A DNA stretch of 64,000 nucleotides, taken from Actinoplanes teichomyceticus ATCC 31121. GTDB lineage: Bacteria; Actinomycetota; Actinomycetes; Mycobacteriales; Micromonosporaceae. This document shows positions 8,703 through 16,936 of this stretch, piece by piece. The notes under the pieces are model-generated. The model had not been told where the DNA came from and did no database searches. It saw only the letters and a program-made list of their open reading frames with translations. Positions within the stretch are counted from its first letter, which is position 1. Every line of letters starts with the position of its first letter. The DNA lies in NCBI RefSeq assembly GCF_003711105.1, contig NZ_CP023865.1:4241001-4305000 (forward strand), read 5' to 3'. The translations under genes and the position numbers were made by a program.

Positions 8703-9196
8703 CCGGGTCGCCCGGACAGTGGGTGCTGCTGTCCTATCGGATCCCGCGCGAGCCGTCCGCGCCGCGGATTGCGGTGTGGCGCAAGCTGGAACGCCTCGGC
8801 GTCGCCCGCCTCGGCGACGGCCTGGTCGCGCTTCCGTCCGACGCCCGCACCCGGGAGTCGCTGGACTGGATCGCCGACGAGATCCTCCAGGCCGGCGGCT
8901 CCGCCATGGTGTGGCTGGCCGCCCCAGCCAGCTTCGCGCAGGAACGCGCCGTCGCCGAGACGATGCGTGCCGCCCGCGCCGCCGAATACGCCACCGTGCT
9001 GACCGAGGCGCACGCCGCCGCCGGCCTAGCCGACACCGAACGGATCCGTGTCGTGCGCCGGCTGCGTTCCGAGCTGCGCCGCATCGACCGCCGCGACTTC
9101 TTCCCGCCACTCGAACGCGACGCCGCCCGCGCCGCGGTGCAGGCCCTGACCGGCGACGAACCGTCGACCGCCGTCCTGATCGAGGAGGACGCATGA
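8699..9196 (+). CDS. chromate resistance protein ChrB, N-terminal domain protein
   Basis: A 165-residue soluble protein (WVLLSYRIPREPSAPRIAVWRKLERLGVARLGDGLVALPSDARTRESLDWIADEILQAGGSAMVWLA) matching the N-terminal domain of ChrB, the chromate-sensing regulator of chr operons. In the classical protein both domains are fused. Here the C-terminal domain is a separate gene that overlaps by ATGA (9193-9196), giving a split ChrB. Downstream of it lies the transporter. It probably works in the cytoplasm, either as DNA-binding regulator or as accessory factor for chromate export. Confidence 0.85.
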   Translation: MTGSPGQWVLLSYRIPREPSAPRIAVWRKLERLGVARLGDGLVALPSDARTRESLDWIADEILQAGGSAMVWLAAPASFAQERAVAETMRAARAAEYATVLTEAHAAAGLADTERIRVVRRLRSELRRIDRRDFFPPLERDAARAAVQALTGDEPSTAVLIEEDA

Positions 9197-9624
9197 AGTG
9201 GGCCACCCGCGCCGGCGTGCACATCGACCGGGCCGCGTGCGCCTGGCTGATCCGCCGCCACCTCGACCCCGACGCGGTGTTCACGTTCGTGACCGACCCG
9301 ACCGCGGTGCCCGCCGACGCGACCCCGTTCGACATGCGCGGCGTCGAGCTGGGCCACCACGGCGACGACTGCAGCTTCGAAACGATCGTGCGCCGCTACG
9401 AACTGACCGACCCGGTGCTGTGGAAACTCGCCGAGATCGTGCACGAAGCCGACCTCGACGACGAACGCTACGACGCCCCCGAAGCCCCCGGCCTGGACGT
9501 CATCCTGCGCGGCCTGTCCATGATCTGCGACGACGAGCAGGTCCTCGCCCTCACCGGCCCGATCTTCGACGGGCTCTACGAATACCACCGCCGCGCCCTG
9601 CTGCTCAACCACCCGCCCGCCTGA
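9193..9624 (+). CDS. ChrB C-terminal domain protein (chromate resistance)
   Basis: A 143-residue protein from ATG 9193 (MKWATRAGVHIDRAACAWLIRRHLDPDAVFTFVTDP...FDMRGVELGHHGDDCSFETIVRRYELTDPVLWKLAEIVHEADL). The IDRxACAWLIRRHxDP opening and the GVELGHHGDDCSFE and HEADL motifs are the signature of the ChrB C-terminal domain family. The His and Cys residues are candidates for metal or oxyanion sensing. It is translationally coupled to the ChrB N-terminal gene and sits 13 nt before chrA. Confidence 0.85.
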   Translation: MKWATRAGVHIDRAACAWLIRRHLDPDAVFTFVTDPTAVPADATPFDMRGVELGHHGDDCSFETIVRRYELTDPVLWKLAEIVHEADLDDERYDAPEAPGLDVILRGLSMICDDEQVLALTGPIFDGLYEYHRRALLLNHPPA

Positions 9625-9637
9625 CCGGAGAAAGCCG

Positions 9638-11065
9638 ATGACCAGCATCGACCCGCCCACCACACCCGCCGATCCCACGTCGGCACCGACCGCGCCGGGC
9701 GGCGCACCGGCGCGCGACGTGGTGCCGATGCGCGACGCGATCCGGGCCTGGTTCCTGATCTCGCTGCAAACCTTCGGCGGCCCGGCCGGGCAGATCGCCG
9801 TGATGCAACGCCACCTCGTCGACGAACGCCGCTGGATCGGCCAGAAACGGTTCCTGCACGCGCTCAACTACTGCATGCTGCTGCCCGGCCCGGAGGCGCA
9901 GCAGCTGGCCATCTACGTCGGATGGCTGCTCAACGGCCTACCCGGCGGCCTGGCCGCCGGCACCCTGTTCGTGCTGCCCGGCATGATCGCGCTACTCGCC
10001 CTGTCCGCGATCTACGTCGGCTTCGGCGACACCACCGTCGTGACGGCCCTGTTCGCCGGCCTCGCCCCGGCCGTGGTCGCGATCGTCGCGCAAGCCGTCT
10101 GGCGTGTCGGCAGCCGGGCCCTGACCAACCCGATCCTGGTCGGCTTCGCCGTGACCGCGTTCGGTGCGCTGGCAGTGTTCGGGCTGCCGTTCCCGATCAT
10201 CGTCGCCGCGGCCGGGATCACCGGCTGGGCGCTGCACCGCTGGCGGCCCACCCTCGTCGAGGCCGGCGCCGCCCACGGCAACGGGAAAGACGGGCCGCCG
10301 CCGCTGATCTCCGACGACGCCCTGCACCACGACCAGCCGTCGGCGCGGCGCATGATCACCGTCCTCACCATCGGCCTCGCCGCCTGGTTCGTCCCGATCG
10401 CCGCCGTCGCCGTGCTCACCGGCACCGGCAGCGTCTACACCCAGCAGGGACTGTTCTTCTCCGGCACCGCCGTGGTCACCTTCGGCGGCGCCTACGCCGT
10501 ACTCGCCTTCGTCGCCCAACGCGCGGTGGAGCACTACGGCTGGCTGTCGGCCGGCGACATGGTCCGCGGCCTCGCCCTCGCCGAAACCACCCCCGGCCCG
10601 CTGATCATGGTCGTCCAGTTCGTCGCCTTCCTCGGCGGCTACCACCACCCCGGCACCCTCGACCCGTGGACCGCCGGGATCATCGCCTCCCTGCTCACCA
10701 CCTGGGTCACGTTCGTGCCCTGCTTCCTGTTCATCCTGCTCGGCGCCCCCTACGTCGAACGGTTGCGCGGCAACCACGCGCTATCCGCCGCGCTGACCGG
10801 TATCACCGCCGCCGTGGTGGGCGTCATCGCCAACCTTGGCCTCTACTTCGCCGTGCACACCCTCTTCACCGACGTGCACGAGGTGACCGGCGGGCCGCTG
10901 CACCTGCAACTGCCCGATCTCGCCACGATCCGCCCGGTGCCGATGGCTATCGCCGTGGTCGCCGCCGTGCTGATTTTCCGGCTGAAATGGTCGGTCCTGC
11001 GGGTCCTCGGCATCAGCGCCGGCCTCGGCCTCGCCGCCGGGCTGGCAGGCCTGCCCGGCATCTGA
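9638..11065 (+). CDS. chrA: chromate transporter ChrA (two-domain CHR family)
   Basis: A 475-residue membrane protein of the CHR superfamily exporting chromate by proton-coupled antiport. Two homologous halves are visible. The N-terminal half carries FGGPAGQIAVMQRHLVDERRWIGQKRFLHALNYCMLLPGPEAQQLAIYVGW. The C-terminal half carries FGGAYAVLAFVAQRAVEHYGWLSAGDMVRGLALAETTPGPLIMVVQFVAFLGGY. The FGG, LPGPEAQQ and TTPGPL boxes are family hallmarks. About ten hydrophobic segments are present, with a hydrophilic linker near 220-235. It ends the operon after the split chrB, and GGAG precedes the ATG. Length is typical of the long-chain family. Confidence 0.93.
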   Translation: MTSIDPPTTPADPTSAPTAPGGAPARDVVPMRDAIRAWFLISLQTFGGPAGQIAVMQRHLVDERRWIGQKRFLHALNYCMLLPGPEAQQLAIYVGWLLNGLPGGLAAGTLFVLPGMIALLALSAIYVGFGDTTVVTALFAGLAPAVVAIVAQAVWRVGSRALTNPILVGFAVTAFGALAVFGLPFPIIVAAAGITGWALHRWRPTLVEAGAAHGNGKDGPPPLISDDALHHDQPSARRMITVLTIGLAAWFVPIAAVAVLTGTGSVYTQQGLFFSGTAVVTFGGAYAVLAFVAQRAVEHYGWLSAGDMVRGLALAETTPGPLIMVVQFVAFLGGYHHPGTLDPWTAGIIASLLTTWVTFVPCFLFILLGAPYVERLRGNHALSAALTGITAAVVGVIANLGLYFAVHTLFTDVHEVTGGPLHLQLPDLATIRPVPMAIAVVAAVLIFRLKWSVLRVLGISAGLGLAAGLAGLPGI

Positions 11066-11112
11066 CGCCGGGCCAGGCGCCGCCACCACCGCGTCCCGGT
11101 CGGCATACAGGC

Positions 11113-11850
11113 CGGCTCGCCGCCCGTACGGCGCGGGAGCAGACGCGTACGGATCATCTGCGGGAGGTGGCCGCGTACGCCGGGTGGCGCACGATGAGCG
11201 CGGCGGGGTGGAAGGAATGTGGACGAGTTCCCGTTCGCGCGGGCGAGTGGAGCACGATTCGCCGAGGGTGTTGTTCCGATTGGGCTGCGAGTATCTGATC
11301 TCGGCTCGGGTGGTCCGGCCGGGAGTGATCTACCTGTTGGAGCATGTGGCCACGGCCCGGGCGCGGGCGCGGGAGGAGACGTGGTCCCGGGTGGCGCACC
11401 TGCTGACTGATCAGCGGCGCGACGAGTTGGACCTGCTGTTGGTGCCGGATGCGTTTCTGGGGCGTACGCCGCTGGCGTGGTCGGGAATCGGGCCGACGTC
11501 GTCGAGCCCGGCCGCGGTGAAGGCGGAGTTGGAGCAGCTGGCCTATCTGCGCCGGTTGGACGAGCACACGCTGGATCTGTCGATGTTGCCGGCGGAACGG
11601 CGCCGGTTCCTGGCCGGTGTGGGGCGCCGGTTGACGCCGCAGGCGTTGCAGCGGCGGGAGCCGGAACGCCGGTATCCGATCTTGCTGACGGTGTTGGCGC
11701 AGTCCGCGGTCGACGTGCTGGACGAGACGCTGCTGCTGTTCGATCAGGCGGTCTCGGGGCGGGAGTCGGCGGCCAAGCAGAAACCGACCGAGGCTCTGGC
11801 CGAGCGGGCCCGGGGCGGGGAGAACCGGCAGCAGCTGCTCGACGAGGCAT
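11113..11850 (+). pseudogene. Tn3-family transposase N-terminal fragment (DUF4158), multiply frameshifted
   Basis: Three frames are needed to read the family sequence: TDHLREVAAYAGWRTMSAAGWKE (to about 11220), then VDEFPFARA, then EHDSPRVLFRLGCEYLISARVVRPGVIYLLEHVATARARAREETWSRVAHLLTDQRRDELDLLLVPD...AELEQLAYLRRLDEHTLDLSMLPAERRRFLAGVGRRLTPQALQRREPERRYPILLTVLAQ...DVLDETLLLFDQAVSGRE. This is the N-terminal DNA-binding part of a roughly 1000-residue Tn3 transposase. The catalytic DDE part is absent, the fragment ending near 11850 where an unrelated opposite-strand gene begins. Clearly inactive. Confidence 0.8.
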
Positions 11851-11911
11851 GGCCGAGGCCTCCGCCGCCACGGTGGCCGCCGCGAGCCGCCTCCGCGACG
11901 TGGCGGTCCGC

Positions 11912-12694
11912 TCAGCACCCGCCGCCGATGGCGCCGCTGTTCGCCGACGCGGAACCGCCGGAGAACCACGACGAGGTGCCACCCTTGCCGGGGGGTAGGT
12001 CCACCCAATGGCGCTCATGTTGCACCACGGCCGGCGTGCCGTCCAGCATGGTGGTGAACCGCGCGGCCAGCTGCGCCGCGACCGGCGCCGGGGCACGGCC
12101 GTCCGCCGTGTCGAGGTCGCTGACCCGCCTGTCGTGGCTGATGTACGGCGCGGCCCAGCTCCGCCCGCCGGGACCGGTCAAGGTCACCGTGACGCCGTAC
12201 GGCAAGGCATCCTCCCATTCGGGCGAACCCTCGCCGGCAGGCTCCGAGAGACCGGTCACCTCGGACGGACCGGCCACCTCAGGAAGGTTCGCACCAGCGG
12301 GCCGGACACGGCGTTCCGTGATGGTCACCGCGCGCAGCTCACCGATCGGCCGCCAGGTGCGGCGGAACGGGCGGACCAGCCGGATCCGGGTCGGCTCGGG
12401 CGACCGGTCGACGTCGACGCGCAGCAGAGCGTCGTGGCGGGGCAGCTGGCGGAGAGTGAGAACAGCCGCCACGAAGACGGCGATCAGGACCGGCGCGGCG
12501 AAGGCGACCGGCGTCACGCCGGCGGTGTGGACGAGCAGCATCGTCGCCCCGAACAGGACGCCGCCCAGGAAGCCGCCGACGAAAACGCCGCGAAGGACGC
12601 TGCCGGCCAGGGCGACGGCCATGTCCCACGCCGACCCGCCCTCCGATATGAGGAGCACCGATGTAGTAGCGCTTCGTGTACTGCCCGGCACCAT
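11912..12694 (-). CDS. membrane protein of unknown function
   Basis: About 260 residues. Start set at ATG 12694 (MVPGSTRSATTSVLLISEGG); an internal Met (MAVALAGSVLRG) is an alternative since no good ribosome binding site precedes either. Two adjacent hydrophobic segments (LRGVFVGGFLGGVLFGATMLLV and VAFAAPVLIAVFVAAVLTL) are followed by a soluble cytoplasmic region (RIRLVRPFRRTWRPIGELRAVTITERRV...YGVTVTLTGPGGRSWAAPYISHDRRVSDLD). That region looks like the PH-like domain of actinobacterial membrane proteins. No enzyme motif. The C-terminus overlaps the end of the Tn3 relic region, so its last residues may be altered. Confidence 0.55.
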   Translation of the reverse strand: MVPGSTRSATTSVLLISEGGSAWDMAVALAGSVLRGVFVGGFLGGVLFGATMLLVHTAGVTPVAFAAPVLIAVFVAAVLTLRQLPRHDALLRVDVDRSPEPTRIRLVRPFRRTWRPIGELRAVTITERRVRPAGANLPEVAGPSEVTGLSEPAGEGSPEWEDALPYGVTVTLTGPGGRSWAAPYISHDRRVSDLDTADGRAPAPVAAQLAARFTTMLDGTPAVVQHERHWVDLPPGKGGTSSWFSGGSASANSGAIGGGC

Positions 12695-12825
12695 GCGCCG
12701 ATGATAAAGAAGAGACGCCAGTAACGACAGATGGCGGCACCGGGCCGCCAACTGTCGATCGCTGCGGATCCGGTCAGCGACGGGTCGGCGGTGAGGAACC
12801 GCTCCGATGCCCGCAGCGGTTCCGA

Positions 12826-12976
12826 GTCCGCTACACGTCAAGGCGACACCAGCGTCACGGCGATCGCCAAGCTGCTCGGCGTCAGCCCCGGCACCCTCTA
12901 CAACCACATCCCTGATCTGCGTGAACTCCGCGCCGCTGGCCGAGCCCGGACCCGCCCCATCGGCCGTCACCCCTAG
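12826..12976 (+). pseudogene. resolvase/invertase C-terminal HTH fragment
   Basis: The frame ends GDTSVTAIAKLLGVSPGTLYNHIPDLRELRAAG, the Hin-type helix-turn-helix at the C-terminus of serine recombinases, such as the resolvase of Tn3 elements. The catalytic N-terminal domain is missing; upstream codons (from about 12731) show no resolvase motifs. Together with the nearby Tn3 transposase piece this suggests one decayed Tn3-type transposon, now split by the membrane-protein gene. Confidence 0.6.
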
Positions 12977-13049
12977 ATCAACTGCTTAGCGTTGTTTCGC
13001 TGGAAACTACGGGCGGCCCATGAAGGCAGCCACCATCGATCATGGGCAG

Positions 13050-13312
13050 TTGTGTGGACTGACCACGACGCAGCGGTGGCTGCCGGATACAGGGTAGACG
13101 CCGGACGATGGCGGGTGCTGTTCGACGACCTGCTCCTGACTGTCGGTGAGCGTTTCCGCAGGCCAGAGCCGCGTCGGCGGGTCCGTGACTTCGTTCGGGG
13201 CCTGCTGGCGCCGCTGCCGCGTAAGAACTGCTGGACGATCGCCGAGCACGCCGGCGACGAGACTCCGGACGGGATGCGGTTGACCTGGCCTTCGACGGCG
13301 CCGGAGCGGTAG
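13050..13312 (+). pseudogene. IS701-family transposase N-terminal fragment
   Basis: Reads WRVLFDDLLLTVGERFRRPEPRRRVRDFVRGLLAPLPRKNCWTIAEHAGDETPDGM, the conserved N-terminus of IS701-type (DDE) transposases. After DGM the frame degenerates (RLTWPSTAPER) and stops at 13312, so over 80% of the protein is gone. No terminal repeats identified. Confidence 0.75.
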
Positions 13313-13347
13313 GGCACAGGGTGAGTCCGGCGGTGACCGCGGCGTGG

Positions 13348-14278
13348 TCACGGCCCACACCGGCGTAGGCTGCCGCGCCAGCCGCGGGTTTGCAGTTCGG
13401 CGTGCAACATGGCGGCGTCGGTCAGTCCTTCGGCGCGGCGCTGGTGGATGTAGCCGGCGTAGTCGTCCAGCACGCTGGACCGGTGGGTCGCCGGGGCGAG
13501 CAGGTCATCGAGGTTCGCTGCCGCGTACCGCTGCAATTGGCCCCCAGGTGGTAGCGGTCGGCGACCTGGACCGCCTCCGGTGCGCCGGTGCGCGCGCCGT
13601 CGGCGTAGGCGCCGCCCCGGTCGCGGCAGATGACCTGGACGCCGGGGTGTTCTCGCAGCCACCCGGCGAAGGTCTCGGCGGTACGCCCGGCGAGCACATC
13701 GATCGGGCGGTGGGTGTCCATGTCGATCAGGATCGTGGCGTAGACGTGCCCGCGCCGCAGCGCGACGTCATCGACGCCCAGCACCCGCGGACCCGCCTTC
13801 ACCTCAGCCGCCGTCATCGCAGCAGCCGCAACAACGTCGAACGGCTCTCCCCGATCGCCGAGCGGGCCGCCAGCCGGGCACCTGGACGGCCGGCCAAGGC
13901 AACCGCGATGGTCTGCCACTGCCGGCGCAGCGCCACGCTCGCCCGGGCATAGCGCGCCGTCAGGCCCGGCACCTGTTCGGCGAAGGTGCGCAGTGCGCAC
14001 TCCGGTGCCACGCACACGAACCGCCGTACCCGCAGGTGGATGGTCACCCGGCGGCCACCGACCGGTAGTTCCGCCAGCCGGCGCTGGTAGCGGGCGTGCA
14101 CCCGCCGCGATGTAGTACCGCATCCCGGGCACGTCGCCGAGGCCGCAGTCGCGCGCGCTCGTACGTGGATGCCCTGTTCGCTGTCGCTGACCCTCTCCAC
14201 CCGCACCGCAGCCCGCCAAGGGAACACCACATCGGCCAACGTCGTACCGATCACCCGAAGATCATGAGCGAACGTCAC
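13348..14278 (-). pseudogene. ISL3-family transposase, frameshifted and 3' truncated
   Basis: The N-terminal part (14278 to 13814) reads [98 protein letters not shown], with the CPGC/C zinc finger and HTH of ISL3 transposases. The catalytic part continues in a second frame ([86 protein letters not shown] first and second Asp). A third frame gives [27 protein letters not shown]...LQTRGWRGS. The C-terminal Glu region is absent. At least two frameshifts plus a deletion make it inactive. Confidence 0.8.
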
Positions 14279-14289
14279 ACCGAGTCACG

Positions 14290-14318
14290 AGTCCACCAAA
14301 AGTGGGCCAGAGCCCATC
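14290..14318 (-). repeat. probable ISL3 terminal inverted repeat (single remaining end)
   Basis: Reading outward-to-inward on the minus strand the sequence begins GGGCTCTGGCCCACTTTTGG, resembling ISL3-type ends, about 10-40 bp before the transposase start. The opposite end cannot be found because the element is truncated near 13348. Confidence 0.4.
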
Positions 14319-14340
14319 AACCTGTCGCTCAACATGGATA

Positions 14341-14436
14341 GGCGGTCTCACCAGGACGGACGGCCCCGTCGGCGTCGGCGTGGCGTACACCTGCGGGGGT
14401 GCCGCCTACTGGACCCAGGACTTCGGCCGCGACTGA
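14341..14436 (+). pseudogene. CAP/SCP-domain protein, C-terminal remnant
   Basis: This frame reads GPVGVGVAYTCGGAAYWTQDFGRD and stops. That is the conserved last strand of secreted CAP (cysteine-rich secretory protein/PR-1) domain proteins; compare STTVGVGAVYAASGAPYYTQDFGY at the end of the intact gene at 55868. Everything upstream is lost, with the ISL3 end lying about 25 bp away, so insertion of the ISL3 element probably destroyed the gene. Confidence 0.6.
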
Positions 14437-15281
14437 GCGTTGCCGCCCAAGCGCTGGGTCCCGATCACCGACAGCAGGCGCAACGCCTCCGCCGACGGCG
14501 TTCCCGGTGCCGCCGTGTAGATGACGACGCGTTGGTCGCGGTCGCTCAGGTCGAGCACGTCGCAGTCGACGGTGACGGGGCCGACGAGCGGATGCCGGAA
14601 CGTCTTGCGCAGCGTCGGCTCGGATCGGATGTCGTGCGCCGCCCACAGTTCGCGGAACTGCTCGCTGCCGGCGAGCAGGTCGGCCACGAGGGCGCGCACC
14701 TCGGGATCGTCGGGGTAGCGCGCGGCCGTGGCCCGCAGCCGGTTCGCCGCGGTGCGGGCGAAGGCGTCCGCGTCCGACACGCCGTAGAGGCGCTTCTGAG
14801 GCTCCTGCGGGCCGAGGAACACGCGGCGTACGAGGTTGCGGTCGCGCCGGGGCAGGGCGGAGAAGTCCTCCATGAGCGCGGCGGCGAGGTCGTTCCAGGC
14901 GAGCACCTCGTAACTGGCGGACGTCACCGTGGCCGCGGCCAGCGGGAGCCGGGCGATCAGGTCGAGGATGCTCTGCCGTACCTCGCGCGACGGGCCGGGC
15001 GGCGGCACCGGCGCGCCCGCGAGGTGGTGCAGGTGGTCCCGCTCCGCGTCGGACAGGCGCAGGGCCCGGGCCAGGCCGCCGAGCACCTCACGCGACGGGC
15101 GCGACGCGCGGCCCTGTTCGAGCCGCGTGTAGTACTCGGTCGAGATGTACGCGAGCTGGGCCACCTCCTCGCGGCGCAGGCCCGGCGTGCGGCGGCGAAG
15201 CCCGGCGGGTAGTCCCACCTCGGCCGGGTCGATGCGCTCCCGCCGGGTGCGCAGGAAATCGGCGAGCTCTCGTCGGTTCAC
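14406..15281 (-). CDS. XRE-family transcriptional regulator (MmyB-like ligand domain)
   Basis: A 291-residue regulator from GTG 15281 (VNRRELADFLRTRRERIDPAEVGLPAGLRRRTPGLRREEVAQLAYISTEYYTRLEQGR). The XRE helix-turn-helix covers residues 1-85. It is followed by the MmyB-type PAS-like ligand-binding domain (AASYEVLAWNDLAAALMEDFSALPRRDRNLVRRVFLGPQ...TVDCDVLDLSDRDQRVVIYTAAPGTPSAEALRLLSVIGTQ). This architecture is common in actinomycetes, where such regulators usually control a neighbouring oxidoreductase. The divergent SDR gene starts 86 bp away at 15367 and is the likely target. Its 3' end overlaps the CAP remnant on the other strand. Confidence 0.9.
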   Translation of the reverse strand: MNRRELADFLRTRRERIDPAEVGLPAGLRRRTPGLRREEVAQLAYISTEYYTRLEQGRASRPSREVLGGLARALRLSDAERDHLHHLAGAPVPPPGPSREVRQSILDLIARLPLAAATVTSASYEVLAWNDLAAALMEDFSALPRRDRNLVRRVFLGPQEPQKRLYGVSDADAFARTAANRLRATAARYPDDPEVRALVADLLAGSEQFRELWAAHDIRSEPTLRKTFRHPLVGPVTVDCDVLDLSDRDQRVVIYTAAPGTPSAEALRLLSVIGTQRLGGNAQSRPKSWVQ

Positions 15282-15366
15282 GGTCTCATGGTCCCCGGTG
15301 CGGGACGGGTCAGCCAGGTACGGCCGGGGCCTGGATAGCCGCCGGTGCCGGGCGGAGTCTCGCGGC

Positions 15367-16134
15367 ATGAACAATGCAGCACTGCTCGCCGGCAAGGTCG
15401 CCTTCATCACCGGGGCCGGGCGTGGCATCGGCGCGGCCGCGGCCCGCCTCTTCGCCCGCGAGGGGGCCAGGGTCCTGCTCGCGGCCCGTACGGAAGCGCA
15501 GCTCGCCCAGGTCACCGCGGAGATCCGGTCGTCGGGGGGCGTTGCCGACTACGTCGTGTGCGACCTGGCCGACGGGCCGGGCGTGCGCGCCGCGGTGAAC
15601 CGGGCGGTCGAGCTGTACGGGCGGCTCGACGTGGCGTTCAACAACGGCGCCGCGATCACGCCGCCCGGTCCGCTCGACGCGACGCCCGAGGACGACCTCG
15701 ACCGGCTCTACACCGTCAACCTCAAGGGCACATGGCTGGCGCTGACCGCCGAGGTGGCCGCAATCCGAGCCACTGCGGGCCGGGGCGCCGTCGTCAACAA
15801 TTCCAGCGTCGGCAGCCACGGGGCGAATCCGGAGCTTCCCGCGTACGGGGCGATGAAGCGCGCCGTGAACAGCCTGACCGAGTCGGCGGCGGTCACCTAC
15901 GGGCCGGAGGGGATCCGGGTCAACGCGATCGCGCCCGGCAACACCGCCACCGAGATGATCCGGCAGTGGCAGGAACACCGGCCCGGCCTCGTGGAGCGCC
16001 TCACGGCAGCCACGCCCCTGCGCCGCTCCGCCGATCCGGAGGAGATCGCGCAGGCGGCCGCGTGGCTGCTCAGCGACCGCGCGTCGTTCGTGACCGGCGC
16101 GCTGCTGCGGGTGGACGGCGGCGCCCGGCTCTGA
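15367..16134 (+). CDS. SDR-family NAD(P)-dependent oxidoreductase
   Basis: A classical short-chain dehydrogenase of 255 residues: TGAGRGIGAAAARLF (cofactor glycine motif, residues 14-20), NNGAAI, NLKGTW, catalytic Ser and YxxxK (NNSSVGSHGANPELPAYGAMKRA), and the C-terminal SFVTGALLRVDGGARL. Start at ATG 15367; the upstream open frame has no coding character. Divergent from the XRE/MmyB-type regulator, which probably controls it in response to its substrate. Substrate cannot be told. The 3' end abuts an ABC-ATPase fragment. Confidence 0.92.
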   Translation: MNNAALLAGKVAFITGAGRGIGAAAARLFAREGARVLLAARTEAQLAQVTAEIRSSGGVADYVVCDLADGPGVRAAVNRAVELYGRLDVAFNNGAAITPPGPLDATPEDDLDRLYTVNLKGTWLALTAEVAAIRATAGRGAVVNNSSVGSHGANPELPAYGAMKRAVNSLTESAAVTYGPEGIRVNAIAPGNTATEMIRQWQEHRPGLVERLTAATPLRRSADPEEIAQAAAWLLSDRASFVTGALLRVDGGARL

Positions 16135-16560
16135 CCCCCTGCTGCGGGTCGACCAGGAGCAGGTCGTGCAGGTGGGCGGACACCTCGGCGACCTGCTCCG
16201 AGTGGGCGTTGTTACCGAAGGTCCGCGGCCGCGGGATCTTGATGTCGACGACTTCGCGCAGCCGGCCGGGGCGGGCGCCGAGCACGGCCACCCGGTCGGC
16301 GAGCAGCACCGCCTCGGGAATCGCGTGGGTGACGAAGACGATCGTCGTGCCCATCTCGATGTGGATGCGCTGGAGCTCGTCCGCCAGCCCCTCGCGGCTC
16401 AGCGCGTCGAGCGCGAAGAACGGCTCGTCCATCAGCATGACCGTGGGATTCTGCAGCAGCGCGCGGCACAGCGACACGCGCTGCTGCATGCCGCCGGAGA
16501 GCTCGTGCGGCAGCCGCTCGCGGAAGGCGGCGAGCCCGGCGCGGTCGAGGAGCCGCGCGG
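16135..16560 (-). pseudogene. ABC transporter ATP-binding protein fragment (nitrate/sulfonate/taurine type)
   Basis: Reads FRERLPHELSGGMQQRVSLCRALLQNPTVMLMDEPFFALDALSREGLADELQRIHIEMGTTIVFVTHAIPEAVLLADRVAVLGARPGRLREVVDIKIPRPRTFGN...HDLLLVD. Signature (LSGGM), Walker B (VMLMDEP), D-loop and switch His (THAIPEA) are present, but the Walker A half is missing, replaced by an IS5 fragment joined in another frame. The 3' end has no proper stop and runs into the SDR gene. No permease or binding protein is nearby. Non-functional relic. Confidence 0.8.
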
Positions 16561-16875
16561 GGCCTGGAACGAGGTGCGGGTCTTGTCGTCGCGGGTGGCC
16601 ACCGAGCGGCACTGCTCGAGCCGGTTGAAGCAGCGTTCCACGACGTTGCGGTGCCGGTAGATCAGCTTGTTGAAGGTCGGCGGCCGGCCACCGCGTGGGC
16701 CGCGGTTGCGGCGGTGTTTCTGCTGGTCCGTGCGTTCCGGGATGGTGTGGGCGATGCCGCGGCGGCGCGGGTACCGGCGGATCGCGCGGGTGCTGTAACC
16801 CTTGTCGGCGATGACATGATCCGGCCGGGTCCAAGGCCGTCCCGGCCCGATCCGTTCGACGCGGATGGCGTTCAT
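16561..16875 (-). pseudogene. IS5-family transposase C-terminal fragment
   Basis: From 16875 the frame reads MNAIRVERIGPGRPWTRPDHVIADKGYSTRAIRRYPRRRGIAHTIPERTDQQKHRRNRGPRGGRPPTFNKLIYRHRNVVERCFNRLEQCRSVATRDDKT. That is the final Asp (ADKGY) and the YxxRNxxERxF-like (HRNVVERCFNRL) box of IS5-type DDE transposases. The N-terminal half is missing and the 3' end is joined to the ABC-ATPase fragment. Inactive. Confidence 0.8.
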
Positions 16876-16887
16876 GACCTCTTCGAC

Positions 16888-16923
16888 GCCGCACGGTCAC
16901 GTAAGGGCCGATCGATGGATCCG
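16888..16923 (+). repeat. direct repeat copy 1 (36 bp) of the NmrA-like gene start
   Basis: Matches 16937-16972 at 32 of 36 positions. Both begin GCCGCACGGTCACGT and end GATGGATCCG. Copy 2 includes the start codon of the downstream oxidoreductase gene, so copy 1 is a second, non-functional copy of that gene's 5' edge. Confidence 0.85.
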
Positions 16924-16936
16924 GGCCGCGCACGAA

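Noticed and set aside
12339..12740. Alternative minus-strand frame over the membrane protein gene
   Set aside because: Out of frame with the two clear transmembrane helices; Arg/Pro-rich.
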